Source: Kiritimatiellota bacterium
GTDB taxonomy: Bacteria; Verrucomicrobiota; Lentisphaeria; Oligosphaerales; JAADHN01
Length of the DNA stretch: 64,000 bases
Assembly: GCA_013151865.1 (NCBI GenBank)
Contig: JAADHN010000026.1
Span: 36,236 to 100,235, forward strand
Direction of reading: 5' to 3'
The translations under genes were made by a program, and so were the position numbers. The notes under the pieces are model-generated. The model had not been told where the DNA came from. It was given only the letters and a program-made list of their open reading frames with translations, and searched no databases. The number at the start of each line of letters is the position of its first letter. The first letter of the stretch is position 1. Below, piece after piece: positions 43,857 to 51,339 of this stretch.

Positions 43857-46139
43857 ATGTTTCGCAGATGCTTCTTCATGTGCCTGATCTGTTGGTGGCC
43901 GGGGCGCTCGTTCGGCGAAGACATTTTTCGGGAGACGTTCGACCGAACCCGGCCCGAGCCGGTATTGAAACACGTTTGGGGCGACCGTCCATCCAAGACG
44001 GAGACCAACAAAGTCGAAAACCGGATGGCGCACTTGAGGCTCGTGTTTCCCGGGAAAGTTCGAAACCGACTGTCCTATTGGGCGTACATTCTGGAGGACC
44101 CCGAGCCGATCATCCCGCAAATGGAGACGATCTCGTTTCGGGTCAAGACGAACTTGCCGGTCCAGATCAAGATCGGCATTCGCCCCTTCGGATTCATCTA
44201 TCACGGCCCCTCCGTCGAGGCGTCCGCCGAATGGCAGACCGTCACACTCGAGAATGCGTACACGGAGCTGAAGAATTGGTGCGCGAAGGGGCGACAATCG
44301 GCCCGGGACGGCTACGTGGCTTCGGTTATCGTTGCAGTTCATGATCGGGCCAATGCGCGTGCGGACATTCTTGTGGACGATGTGGCGTTCACCGGTCCTC
44401 CCGGCGCGAAAGAGGCGTCGCGTCGCGAGAAGTTTCTCCGCGCGACCGCTCGCGTGCGCATCGCAGCCGTTTCCTTGGTCTGGGACGAAGGGGCCCGTAC
44501 CCTCGAGAACGCCCTTGCCGCCCTGGACGAAGCCGGCGTCCTGCGCGCCGACATCGCCTGTCTCCCCCAGGAGTGCGTCGACCAGCCGCCGGAGCCCATA
44601 CCCGGCCCTGCCTCGAACGCCGTCGCCCGCAAAGCGGCGGAATACCGCATGTATGTCGTGGGGAACCTGCGCGAACGCGATGGCGACGCAGTTTACGTCA
44701 CCTCGTTCCTGTGCGACCGTGGCGGCCGGATTGTCGGCAAATACCGCAAGTCGCACCGCTTGCCGTATGAGCGGGGCTTCCGTCTCGGGGACGACTTGCC
44801 GGTATTCGATACGGACTTCGGCGCGGTCGGGATGAAGATCGGCACAGACCATTACTTTCCCGAAATCGACCGGGTCCTTCGCCGGCGCGGCGCCTCGCTG
44901 ATCGTCTGGTCCACGCTCCCCTTTCCCCAGCGTGACGAACACTTGATCGCCACGGTCCTCAGGGGGCGATCCATGGAAAACCGTGTCGTGGTTGCGGTGG
45001 CGCGGTACGCGGGCCGGAAAGGGTACGGCGGCTACTCGACCCGCTTTTCCTGGACGGGTTCATGGCCCATCGGTCGGGCACAGGTCTTCGGCCCCGACGG
45101 GCATACCGTCGCCGATTCCGGGCACCGGGGCGGCGTCGCCATCGGCGCGGTTCCACGCAGCCAGCTCGGCGGCAAGGCCCGGGACGGCGGCTACCCGGCC
45201 ACCGGGAAGTTCGCCGCGGTCGTCGCGGACAAACCGCCCGTGCCCCAGAACCGTTCGCCGGGCATGAAGCGCCGAATCAAGGCGGCGGTCATCGAACGCG
45301 AACCCAACCTGGATCGCCTGATGGAAAAGCTGGACGTCTGCGGGCGACAGGGGTGCGACATCGTCTGCCTGTGGGAGTATGTCTGGTACCATTCCGATGC
45401 AGAGGTGGAGAAGTACAAGGCGCGCAATCGTGCGCGACTGGCCCGTATCGCGGCGGCGGCGAAGCGCCATCGCATGTACATCGTCATTGCCGGCGAACTG
45501 GAACGCGGCTTCAACGAGTCCATCGTGTTCGGACGGGATGGCCGCGAGATCGGGCGCTACACCAAGATCAACCAAACGACATCCAAGGAATCGAAGTACT
45601 ATCGCGCCGGGGAGAGGGTGGGCATCTTCGACTTGGATTTCGGACGCATCTGTACGAAAATTTGTGCGGACGTGGGCTCACATGAGATCGATCTTGTGGC
45701 CGGGCTCAACCAGGTCGACCTCGTCTGTCTCAGCACCCAGGACTCCGGGCCCTACAGCGAGTACATCCGCCTGCGCGAAGCTCACCGCTGTATCGACAAC
45801 GGCTATTTCCTGCTCCGGGCGGCCGGCGGTGGCCGCGAGACGGACCACCGTTCCTATATCATGGGTCCGTGGGGGATGGTGCTCGCCGCAGGACAATTCG
45901 CCGCGAACAACGCTCCCCTGATTGTCGCTCTCGACCTCGACAATCGGCCCAAATACTACGAATGGCCCGAGAAACTCCGCGACGTCCCGAACCCGGTCCG
46001 GTTCGGCATCCCGAAAAGCGAGCAGGAAAAACCCGCATACGGCCGGTTCAATCACCCCGTACCCAAAGGCGACCTGCGGGCCATCGTGCTCGGGCAGCGT
46101 CGCCCGGAACTGTACCGGCCGAGGCCGTCGAAAGAATAG
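43857..46139 (+). CDS. Exported tandem nitrilase-fold protein; first domain lacks the catalytic Cys
   Basis: 760 residues. A signal peptide (about 1-20, MFRRCFFMCLICWWPGRSFG) leads into a beta-rich domain (about 21-190, jelly-roll-like), then two carbon-nitrogen hydrolase domains. Domain 1 (about 200-455) has Glu239 and Lys298, but where the nucleophile is expected it reads KIGTDHYFPE with Gly329. Domain 2 (about 475-735) has the whole triad Glu507, Lys570 and Cys603 (KICADVG). So only the second domain should hydrolyse amide or nitrile bonds; the first is probably structural or binding. GGGAG lies 8 bases before the ATG at 43857. A secreted amidohydrolase acting on N-acyl or cell-wall amides is plausible; substrate unknown. 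Confidence 0.85.
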   Translation: MFRRCFFMCLICWWPGRSFGEDIFRETFDRTRPEPVLKHVWGDRPSKTETNKVENRMAHLRLVFPGKVRNRLSYWAYILEDPEPIIPQMETISFRVKTNLPVQIKIGIRPFGFIYHGPSVEASAEWQTVTLENAYTELKNWCAKGRQSARDGYVASVIVAVHDRANARADILVDDVAFTGPPGAKEASRREKFLRATARVRIAAVSLVWDEGARTLENALAALDEAGVLRADIACLPQECVDQPPEPIPGPASNAVARKAAEYRMYVVGNLRERDGDAVYVTSFLCDRGGRIVGKYRKSHRLPYERGFRLGDDLPVFDTDFGAVGMKIGTDHYFPEIDRVLRRRGASLIVWSTLPFPQRDEHLIATVLRGRSMENRVVVAVARYAGRKGYGGYSTRFSWTGSWPIGRAQVFGPDGHTVADSGHRGGVAIGAVPRSQLGGKARDGGYPATGKFAAVVADKPPVPQNRSPGMKRRIKAAVIEREPNLDRLMEKLDVCGRQGCDIVCLWEYVWYHSDAEVEKYKARNRARLARIAAAAKRHRMYIVIAGELERGFNESIVFGRDGREIGRYTKINQTTSKESKYYRAGERVGIFDLDFGRICTKICADVGSHEIDLVAGLNQVDLVCLSTQDSGPYSEYIRLREAHRCIDNGYFLLRAAGGGRETDHRSYIMGPWGMVLAAGQFAANNAPLIVALDLDNRPKYYEWPEKLRDVPNPVRFGIPKSEQEKPAYGRFNHPVPKGDLRAIVLGQRRPELYRPRPSKE

Positions 46140-46184
46140 AACGCCCTGCGTGGGCCCGCCCCGGGAGCGCATGGGATGCCGTTG

Positions 46185-47552
46185 TCAGGCGAGCGGCAGT
46201 TCCATCGAGAAACCCCGCGGGTCCACGGGTTGGATGCGCTCGGACCGGGCCGGGCAAGCGGCCCGCAGCGCCTCGACGAACCGGCCGGCGGCGAACAGGA
46301 CCGGCGGAATGCGGGAGGCCAGCGTGCGTCCGTCGTACGTGATCGCGGCGATCCGCGCCCCTCCGGCGAACATGGCGGATGTTGTCGGACTCCCGAGCCA
46401 AAGTTCGTTTCGGGTCGAGAGCGTGCGGACCGCCGCTTTGGGCAGAGGCAGGAAACGCCGCGCCGCAAACCCGCCTCCCGCCGGAAGGCGGCCCAGCGGC
46501 ACGCCGTTGAGGCGGCACGCAAGGTCATCGTTCTCGAGGCCGTACGTGAACATCTCGAGCGTCGCAGTCCGGACAAGAGGCAGGTCCGCGGCGAGAAGTT
46601 CGGGCGAGCCGAACACGGGGGCCTCGAGGATTTCGGGCGGGCTCTTGCCGTCCAGCGCAAAGTGCACCCGGGCCAGTCGGCCTCGACCCGTGCCGTACCA
46701 CGAGCCCACGAGTCGGCCGGGTTCGGCGTCGAATATCCAGTAGCCCGGCGCCTGGTCTTCCGGGACGCCGAAGAAGCAAGTATCGGCTTCCTCCAACAGC
46801 AGGACATGCCGGGTCGAGAGCGGCTCCGGGCGCACCCCGGGAAAACCGACCGAACTGCCTTTCACTTGGGCGAACCCGCCGTCTCCGACCCGATGCCACG
46901 ACAGGGCTTGGTTGTGCGTGTGTCCGCAGAAGAAGATCGTCGGTCGGCGCCGGGCAAAGAGACTGGCGAGTACGGTCTGCATGGGGCGATGCGAAAACAA
47001 GGGGCGTGCGAAGTTCGCAATCGGGGCGTGCGCCGCCAGAAACAGCGGCGTATCCGCCGGTATCGACAGGCATGCGTCCTCGAGCCAGGTCGCCTGTTCG
47101 TTGCCCGGCGCCAGCGTGAGGTATTCGATTACCGCGAACCGACCGGCCGGCGTATCGAAGTGGAACCAGTTCCGCTCGAGCTTGCGACCCAGGGCCCGGG
47201 AAAAGGCCGGCAGGGCCGCTGCCGCGTAGACGCCGCCCGGTTCGTGTGTGCCCCGGGCGTTGACCATCGGCAGACCTGCCTGTTCGAAATGCCCGATGAC
47301 TTCGCGGAGTTCACGCTCGAGGACGCCCGGGGAAGCATGAGCGCCGCCCTCACAGATGTCGCCCGTGCACACGCACAAGTGCGGACGATGTGTCCGGAGT
47401 TCCTCAAGCATCCGGGGGAAGAGGCATCGCGCCATCCACTGGTACCGGGGGATGTCCGAGGTCTCGGCACAGCCGGGAACGAGTTCCAGGGTCCGTTCGA
47501 GGCAATAGTGCGTGTCGAAGAATACGGCGAAACGGTAGGAGGAGCGGTTCAT
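46185..47552 (-). CDS. Metallophosphoesterase with C-terminal beta-rich domain
   Basis: 455 residues. Phosphoesterase motifs: FFDTHYCL, CTGDICEGG, ARGTHEPGG (where GNHD/E is expected), AAHAP and CGHTHN. The usual Asn ligand of GNH is Thr, so metal binding may be altered. The last 200 residues form a strand-rich domain with no family recognised. No signal peptide is obvious, so it may be cytoplasmic. AAGGAA precedes the ATG by 10 bases; a TTG at 47558 is the alternative start. It is transcribed toward the tandem nitrilase and ends 46 bases from it. Confidence 0.85.
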   Translation of the reverse strand: MNRSSYRFAVFFDTHYCLERTLELVPGCAETSDIPRYQWMARCLFPRMLEELRTHRPHLCVCTGDICEGGAHASPGVLERELREVIGHFEQAGLPMVNARGTHEPGGVYAAAALPAFSRALGRKLERNWFHFDTPAGRFAVIEYLTLAPGNEQATWLEDACLSIPADTPLFLAAHAPIANFARPLFSHRPMQTVLASLFARRRPTIFFCGHTHNQALSWHRVGDGGFAQVKGSSVGFPGVRPEPLSTRHVLLLEEADTCFFGVPEDQAPGYWIFDAEPGRLVGSWYGTGRGRLARVHFALDGKSPPEILEAPVFGSPELLAADLPLVRTATLEMFTYGLENDDLACRLNGVPLGRLPAGGGFAARRFLPLPKAAVRTLSTRNELWLGSPTTSAMFAGGARIAAITYDGRTLASRIPPVLFAAGRFVEALRAACPARSERIQPVDPRGFSMELPLA

Positions 47553-47798
47553 GCTCAAAGAGTTCCTTACTTATGCAGCGAAACTTGACGGCATCGGGGG
47601 GCGGCATGCGCAGCGTCCGGGGCCCGTCCCGCTCCCGGAACGTGCCGCGCCGTTCGGTGGGCCGAGCCGACGCGAGACGGTCGATATCCGAACGAGAGCG
47701 AAGCGAGTGTCGGAGCAATCCCGTCCCGACCGGAGAGCGGCTGCTCCTGCGCCGGCCGCCGTCATATCATCCGCCGCCGCCCATCTCCCGGCACGGTA

Positions 47799-48623
47799 TC
47801 ATCCGGGGCGCTTGGCGCTTATGGGGGTTCGCCGAGAGTTCCATCCCATGCCGGGCGCCTGTACGCGGACGACTTGGCCGTCATACGCCGGGGCCATGCC
47901 GTCCGGCAGTTCCGCCGCCAGTTTGCGGTGGAGAAAGTCGTGATTCATGTGCGTGAAAAGCGTGCGGCGCGCCCCCAGCCGGCGCGAGACCGCCATGGCC
48001 TGTTCGAGATTGAAGTGAGTTCGGTGAGGGCGGTAGCGGACGGCGTCGACGACCAATAGGTCGAGTCCCGCCAGCAACCGCATCGAGCGCTCGGGGATTG
48101 CCGATACGTCGCTGAGATAGGCAAAGTCCCCGATCCGGTAGCCGTAAACGCGCAGAACGCCGTGGAGCACGGGGACCGGAACGATGGTGACGCCGTTCAG
48201 CGCGAATGGTCGGACCACGGGCACAAGGTCGATCTGAGGAAGCCCGCCCCCCACCTGCGTGCTGTCCCAGATGTAGCCGAAACGGTGGCGCACCCAGCAC
48301 AGGGCCTCGGGCGGACCGTAGACCGGGATTCGCCGGGAACTGCCCATCGTGTACTGGCGCAGATCGTCGAGTCCGCCGACATGATCGGCGTGGTTGTGCG
48401 TCAGGATCAGGGCGTCGAGCGAGGGCACCCCGGCCCGTAGCATCTGCAGGCGGAATTCGGGCGTGGCATCCACCACCACGGAAGTCTCCGCCCAACGCAG
48501 CAGGATGCTGGCCCTGAACCGTTGGTCCCGCGGGTCGGCGGATGTGCAGGCTTCGCAGGCGCACCCCAGCATGGGGACGCCCGTGCTGGTGCCGCTGCCC
48601 AGAATGGTGATCTCGATGTTCAT
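47799..48623 (-). CDS. PhnP-like metallo-beta-lactamase-fold phosphodiesterase
   Basis: 274 residues. It opens ITILGSGTSTGVPMLGC with Cys residues in the GCACEAC arrangement, then has the HxHxDH zinc motif (LTHNHADHVGG), a DFAYLSDVSAIPE strand and a THMNHD histidine. This pattern matches PhnP/phosphoribosyl cyclic phosphodiesterases and related beta-lactamase-fold hydrolases, which cleave cyclic phosphodiesters such as phosphoribosyl 1,2-cyclic phosphate. No phosphonate (phn) genes are nearby, so a housekeeping cyclic phosphodiesterase or related role is as likely. ATG at 48623; the extension to 49109 is Pro/Arg-rich and not coding. Confidence 0.85.
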   Translation of the reverse strand: MNIEITILGSGTSTGVPMLGCACEACTSADPRDQRFRASILLRWAETSVVVDATPEFRLQMLRAGVPSLDALILTHNHADHVGGLDDLRQYTMGSSRRIPVYGPPEALCWVRHRFGYIWDSTQVGGGLPQIDLVPVVRPFALNGVTIVPVPVLHGVLRVYGYRIGDFAYLSDVSAIPERSMRLLAGLDLLVVDAVRYRPHRTHFNLEQAMAVSRRLGARRTLFTHMNHDFLHRKLAAELPDGMAPAYDGQVVRVQAPGMGWNSRRTPISAKRPG

Positions 48624-49227
48624 GGCGGTGGTCGCAAGTCTCGCCCGCATTCGTGCCGGAACGCGCACCCGGCGTCGAATCGCGTAACGTACCTGTCCTG
48701 GGCCGGTTGTGAAGCGACGAACAGCAGAAAAGGTCGGGGGCCCCCGGCCGCGGCTCGGGGGTAAGCGCCCGGAGGCGCCGGCCAGGCAACGGCATGAACT
48801 TTGCCCCGGTACAATCCGTCGGAAGGCGCGCCGGTCACGTCGGGGAAATGCCGACCCGGCGCCGGCGCCCCCCGGGGAAAGTCGACTTCGTGCAAGGCGT
48901 GGAACGCAAAGATGCCGCTTCAGTGTGGCGAAGGCCACCTCGGCGTCGCGGCTCGGACGGTGTGTTCGCGTCCCCTGTACGGCCGGTTTTCGCCGTCCGA
49001 GCTTTGCGCGGTTCGCGGTGTGTCGGCTTGCCGGAGCGACTGTCGATGGTCCGCGTTTTCGGGGCCGCCCTGGTGCGGGAAGGAGCGGTCTTTCGGACCC
49101 TCGCCCCATGGTCTGTCACCCGCGGCCCTCGACGGAAACGTCGCAAGACCTGCCCCGCCCCGCTATATTGGGGTCGTCCGGTGATCCGACTCCCACGCCG
49201 GCGCGTCGGTGTGGGGCCGGTCCCGCA
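48624..49227. other. Divergent intergenic region before the ion-channel gene
   Basis: About 600 bases between the PhnP-like gene (minus) and the channel gene (plus). A TATATT at 49164-49169 sits 58 bases before the channel ATG and could be its -10, with no good -35. No gene seen. Confidence 0.4.
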
Positions 49228-50412
49228 ATGAAACGTGTCATGGCCAAACGTCTCGCCAACCTGCGCGCCCAAATCCAGTGGGTTTTCGAGGAGTACCGGC
49301 TCGGTCGGTTGCTCGGACTGCTGCTGTTCCTGGTGGCGATCTGGCTTTCCGCCGCCGTGGTGATCTGGGTTTCCGAGCGCTCCCCGTCCCGCGTCCCACC
49401 GCTGGGGCCGGGCGATAAGTTCTATGCTTTCCGGGACTGTCTATGGTGCTCGACCGTCTATCTGGTGAGTGGGCTCGAGGATTTCAATCCCGTGACCCTG
49501 CCTTCGAAGATCGCCGCCGTGGTGGTCATGGTCGTGGGCGTCGGCGTCCTGGGGTTGACCGGCGCTCAATTGTTGGCCACCTTCGTCGAGCGCAGGCGGT
49601 TACGTAACATCTTGCGCCGGAAACCGTCCTGCACTTTCAGCGGTCATATCGTTGTGTGCGGTTGGAGCGAGCGGGCCCCCGCGGTCCTCGAGGAATTGCG
49701 CACGCAGCCGGCCGGTTTGCGGCGTCAGGTGGTGGTAGTGGCGCCGCAAGCGCTTGCGATCGAGATCGCCGACCGGCGCGTTCGCCGAGGTGTGTGGGCG
49801 GTGCCGGGCGACCCAGTCCGGGACGAGGTCCTGCGGCGTGCCGATGCGGGCACGGCGCACAGCGTCGTGGTTCTGCCGCCCGCGTCCGCCGCCGGCCCGG
49901 AAGTCGACCGGCGTGGTGCGGACGCTCGCAGTATTCTCGTTTCCTTGGCGGTTGCGGCGGTCAATCCAGGGGTTGAAGTGTGCGTGGAATTGGCCGACCG
50001 GCGCAGCGCCCGTCGTTTCCGCCCCGGTCCCGGCCTCGAATTGCTCAATGTTCGGGACGTGGCCGGTAAACTCATTGCTCACGCCGCCCAAAAGCACCAG
50101 CTCGGCGATTTGTTCCACCGACTGCTTTCGGCGGCCCCGGCGGCCGGGACCGTTTGGATCGTGCCTGTCCCGGACCGACTCGTCGGGTTGACGTTTCGAC
50201 AGGTTCGAAAGGACATGATCGACAACGACCGCGAAGCACACGTGCTCCTGGGCCTGCGTCGCGCGGCCTCCCCGCCGGACCCGCCTCGGTTGGTGATCAA
50301 CCCCGGGACTGAGGACCCGCGCATCGGGACCGGCGAGTCCCTCGATGCGGACGTCGCACTGGTTCCGGGCGACCAATTGGTGGTCCTGGCACGACAGCAG
50401 CCCGATCTTTAG
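49228..50412 (+). CDS. CASTOR/POLLUX-like RCK ion-channel protein
   Basis: 394 residues. Two membrane helices (about 27-48 and 94-119) flank a pore loop (about 71-90, CLWCSTVYLVSGLEDFNPVT) that lacks the TVGYG potassium filter. A Rossmann-type RCK domain follows (about 138-390; HIVVCGWSERAPAVLEEL, RDEVLRRADAGTAHSVVVL), and VLVPGDQLVVLA ends a TrkA-C-like part. The single pore-loop pair plus RCK and the missing filter resemble the plant nuclear CASTOR/POLLUX channels and their bacterial relatives. ATG at 49228, with a second in-frame Met at 49240. The next gene, 51 bases on, encodes a second RCK chain that probably assembles with it. Confidence 0.8.
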   Translation: MKRVMAKRLANLRAQIQWVFEEYRLGRLLGLLLFLVAIWLSAAVVIWVSERSPSRVPPLGPGDKFYAFRDCLWCSTVYLVSGLEDFNPVTLPSKIAAVVVMVVGVGVLGLTGAQLLATFVERRRLRNILRRKPSCTFSGHIVVCGWSERAPAVLEELRTQPAGLRRQVVVVAPQALAIEIADRRVRRGVWAVPGDPVRDEVLRRADAGTAHSVVVLPPASAAGPEVDRRGADARSILVSLAVAAVNPGVEVCVELADRRSARRFRPGPGLELLNVRDVAGKLIAHAAQKHQLGDLFHRLLSAAPAAGTVWIVPVPDRLVGLTFRQVRKDMIDNDREAHVLLGLRRAASPPDPPRLVINPGTEDPRIGTGESLDADVALVPGDQLVVLARQQPDL

Positions 50413-50463
50413 AAGAGAAAAACGGCGGCGGGAGTTCTCCGCCTGCCGAGGAGCCCCCGAACC

Positions 50464-51339
50464 ATGAAACGGGAAGACACCGACCGGACCAGTCTGACGA
50501 ACCACTTTGTGATCTGCAACTGGAACGATCTCGGGGACGAGATCGTTCGCCAGTTGCACGCCCCGGTCGTCGGAGATTGTCGTCCCATCGTCATCGTCAC
50601 CGACCGTCCCGAAGCCGTGCCCCAGTTGGAGCCGGAGGGCGACGACGATCCGTACCGCAACGTGTTCGTGATCCCGGGCGACCCCGCCTCGGACCGCATC
50701 CTGGCCCGGGCCGCCATCGACCGTGCCGATACCGCTATCGTTCTTGCCGATATGCGCGAACCCGAGCACGCCGATACACGATCCGTACTGATCGCCCTGG
50801 CCATCGAAGCCATCGAGCCCCGGGTCCACACGATCGTCGAGTTGCTCAAGTCCAGGAACCGCATCCACTTCCAGCACACCAGCGTGGACGAGGTGGTCTG
50901 CATCGACGAATTGACCGAAAAACTGATCGCCCAAGCTGCCCTCACTCACGGGTTGAGCGAGGTGTACATCCGGCTGCTGACGGCCACCGAGGACACCAAT
51001 GAAATCTACGTGGTGCCGGTCCCGTCGGCTTACGTCGGCAAACCCTATCGCGCCCTGGAAAAGGCACTGGTGGATTACGAAGAGGAAGCGGTGATCCTTG
51101 TCGGCGTCCAGACTTTCGAGGTCCGCACCGAGCATGGTGCGCCCGTGCACGATTGGCGGGGCGAGCCGGTGATCGAGCCGAGGTTGACCATCAATCCGCC
51201 GCCGGTTTCTTCGTTGCCGTCCGGCAGCGTTTTGAAGGACCGCGATTACCTTCTCAAAGCCGAAGACCGTTTGTTCGTGATCGCGTATCGGCCGCCTTCG
51301 CTGCGTGCCCTGTCCGCGCCGGAGTCCCAACCCCCATGA
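50464..51339 (+). CDS. RCK (TrkA-N/TrkA-C) regulator partner of the channel
   Basis: 291 residues with no membrane helix. An N-terminal TrkA-N-type Rossmann fold begins HFVICNWNDLGDEIVRQL and has DPASDRILARAAIDRADTAIVL, an RCK core; a TrkA-C-like end has 'LKAEDRLFVIAYRPP'. Such chains gate ion channels by binding nucleotide or Ca2+ and here should form the second half of the RCK ring of the channel at 49228. GAGGAG precedes the ATG. Its TGA overlaps the next ATG as ATGA. The next gene is a secreted glycoside hydrolase-like protein, so the coupling may be positional only. Confidence 0.82.
   Translation: MKREDTDRTSLTNHFVICNWNDLGDEIVRQLHAPVVGDCRPIVIVTDRPEAVPQLEPEGDDDPYRNVFVIPGDPASDRILARAAIDRADTAIVLADMREPEHADTRSVLIALAIEAIEPRVHTIVELLKSRNRIHFQHTSVDEVVCIDELTEKLIAQAALTHGLSEVYIRLLTATEDTNEIYVVPVPSAYVGKPYRALEKALVDYEEEAVILVGVQTFEVRTEHGAPVHDWRGEPVIEPRLTINPPPVSSLPSGSVLKDRDYLLKAEDRLFVIAYRPPSLRALSAPESQPP

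Noticed and set aside
43488..44942. Long 5' extension of pheS
   Set aside because: It overlaps the nitrilase gene antisense, and an SD sits before the ATG at 43487 with normal PheS length.
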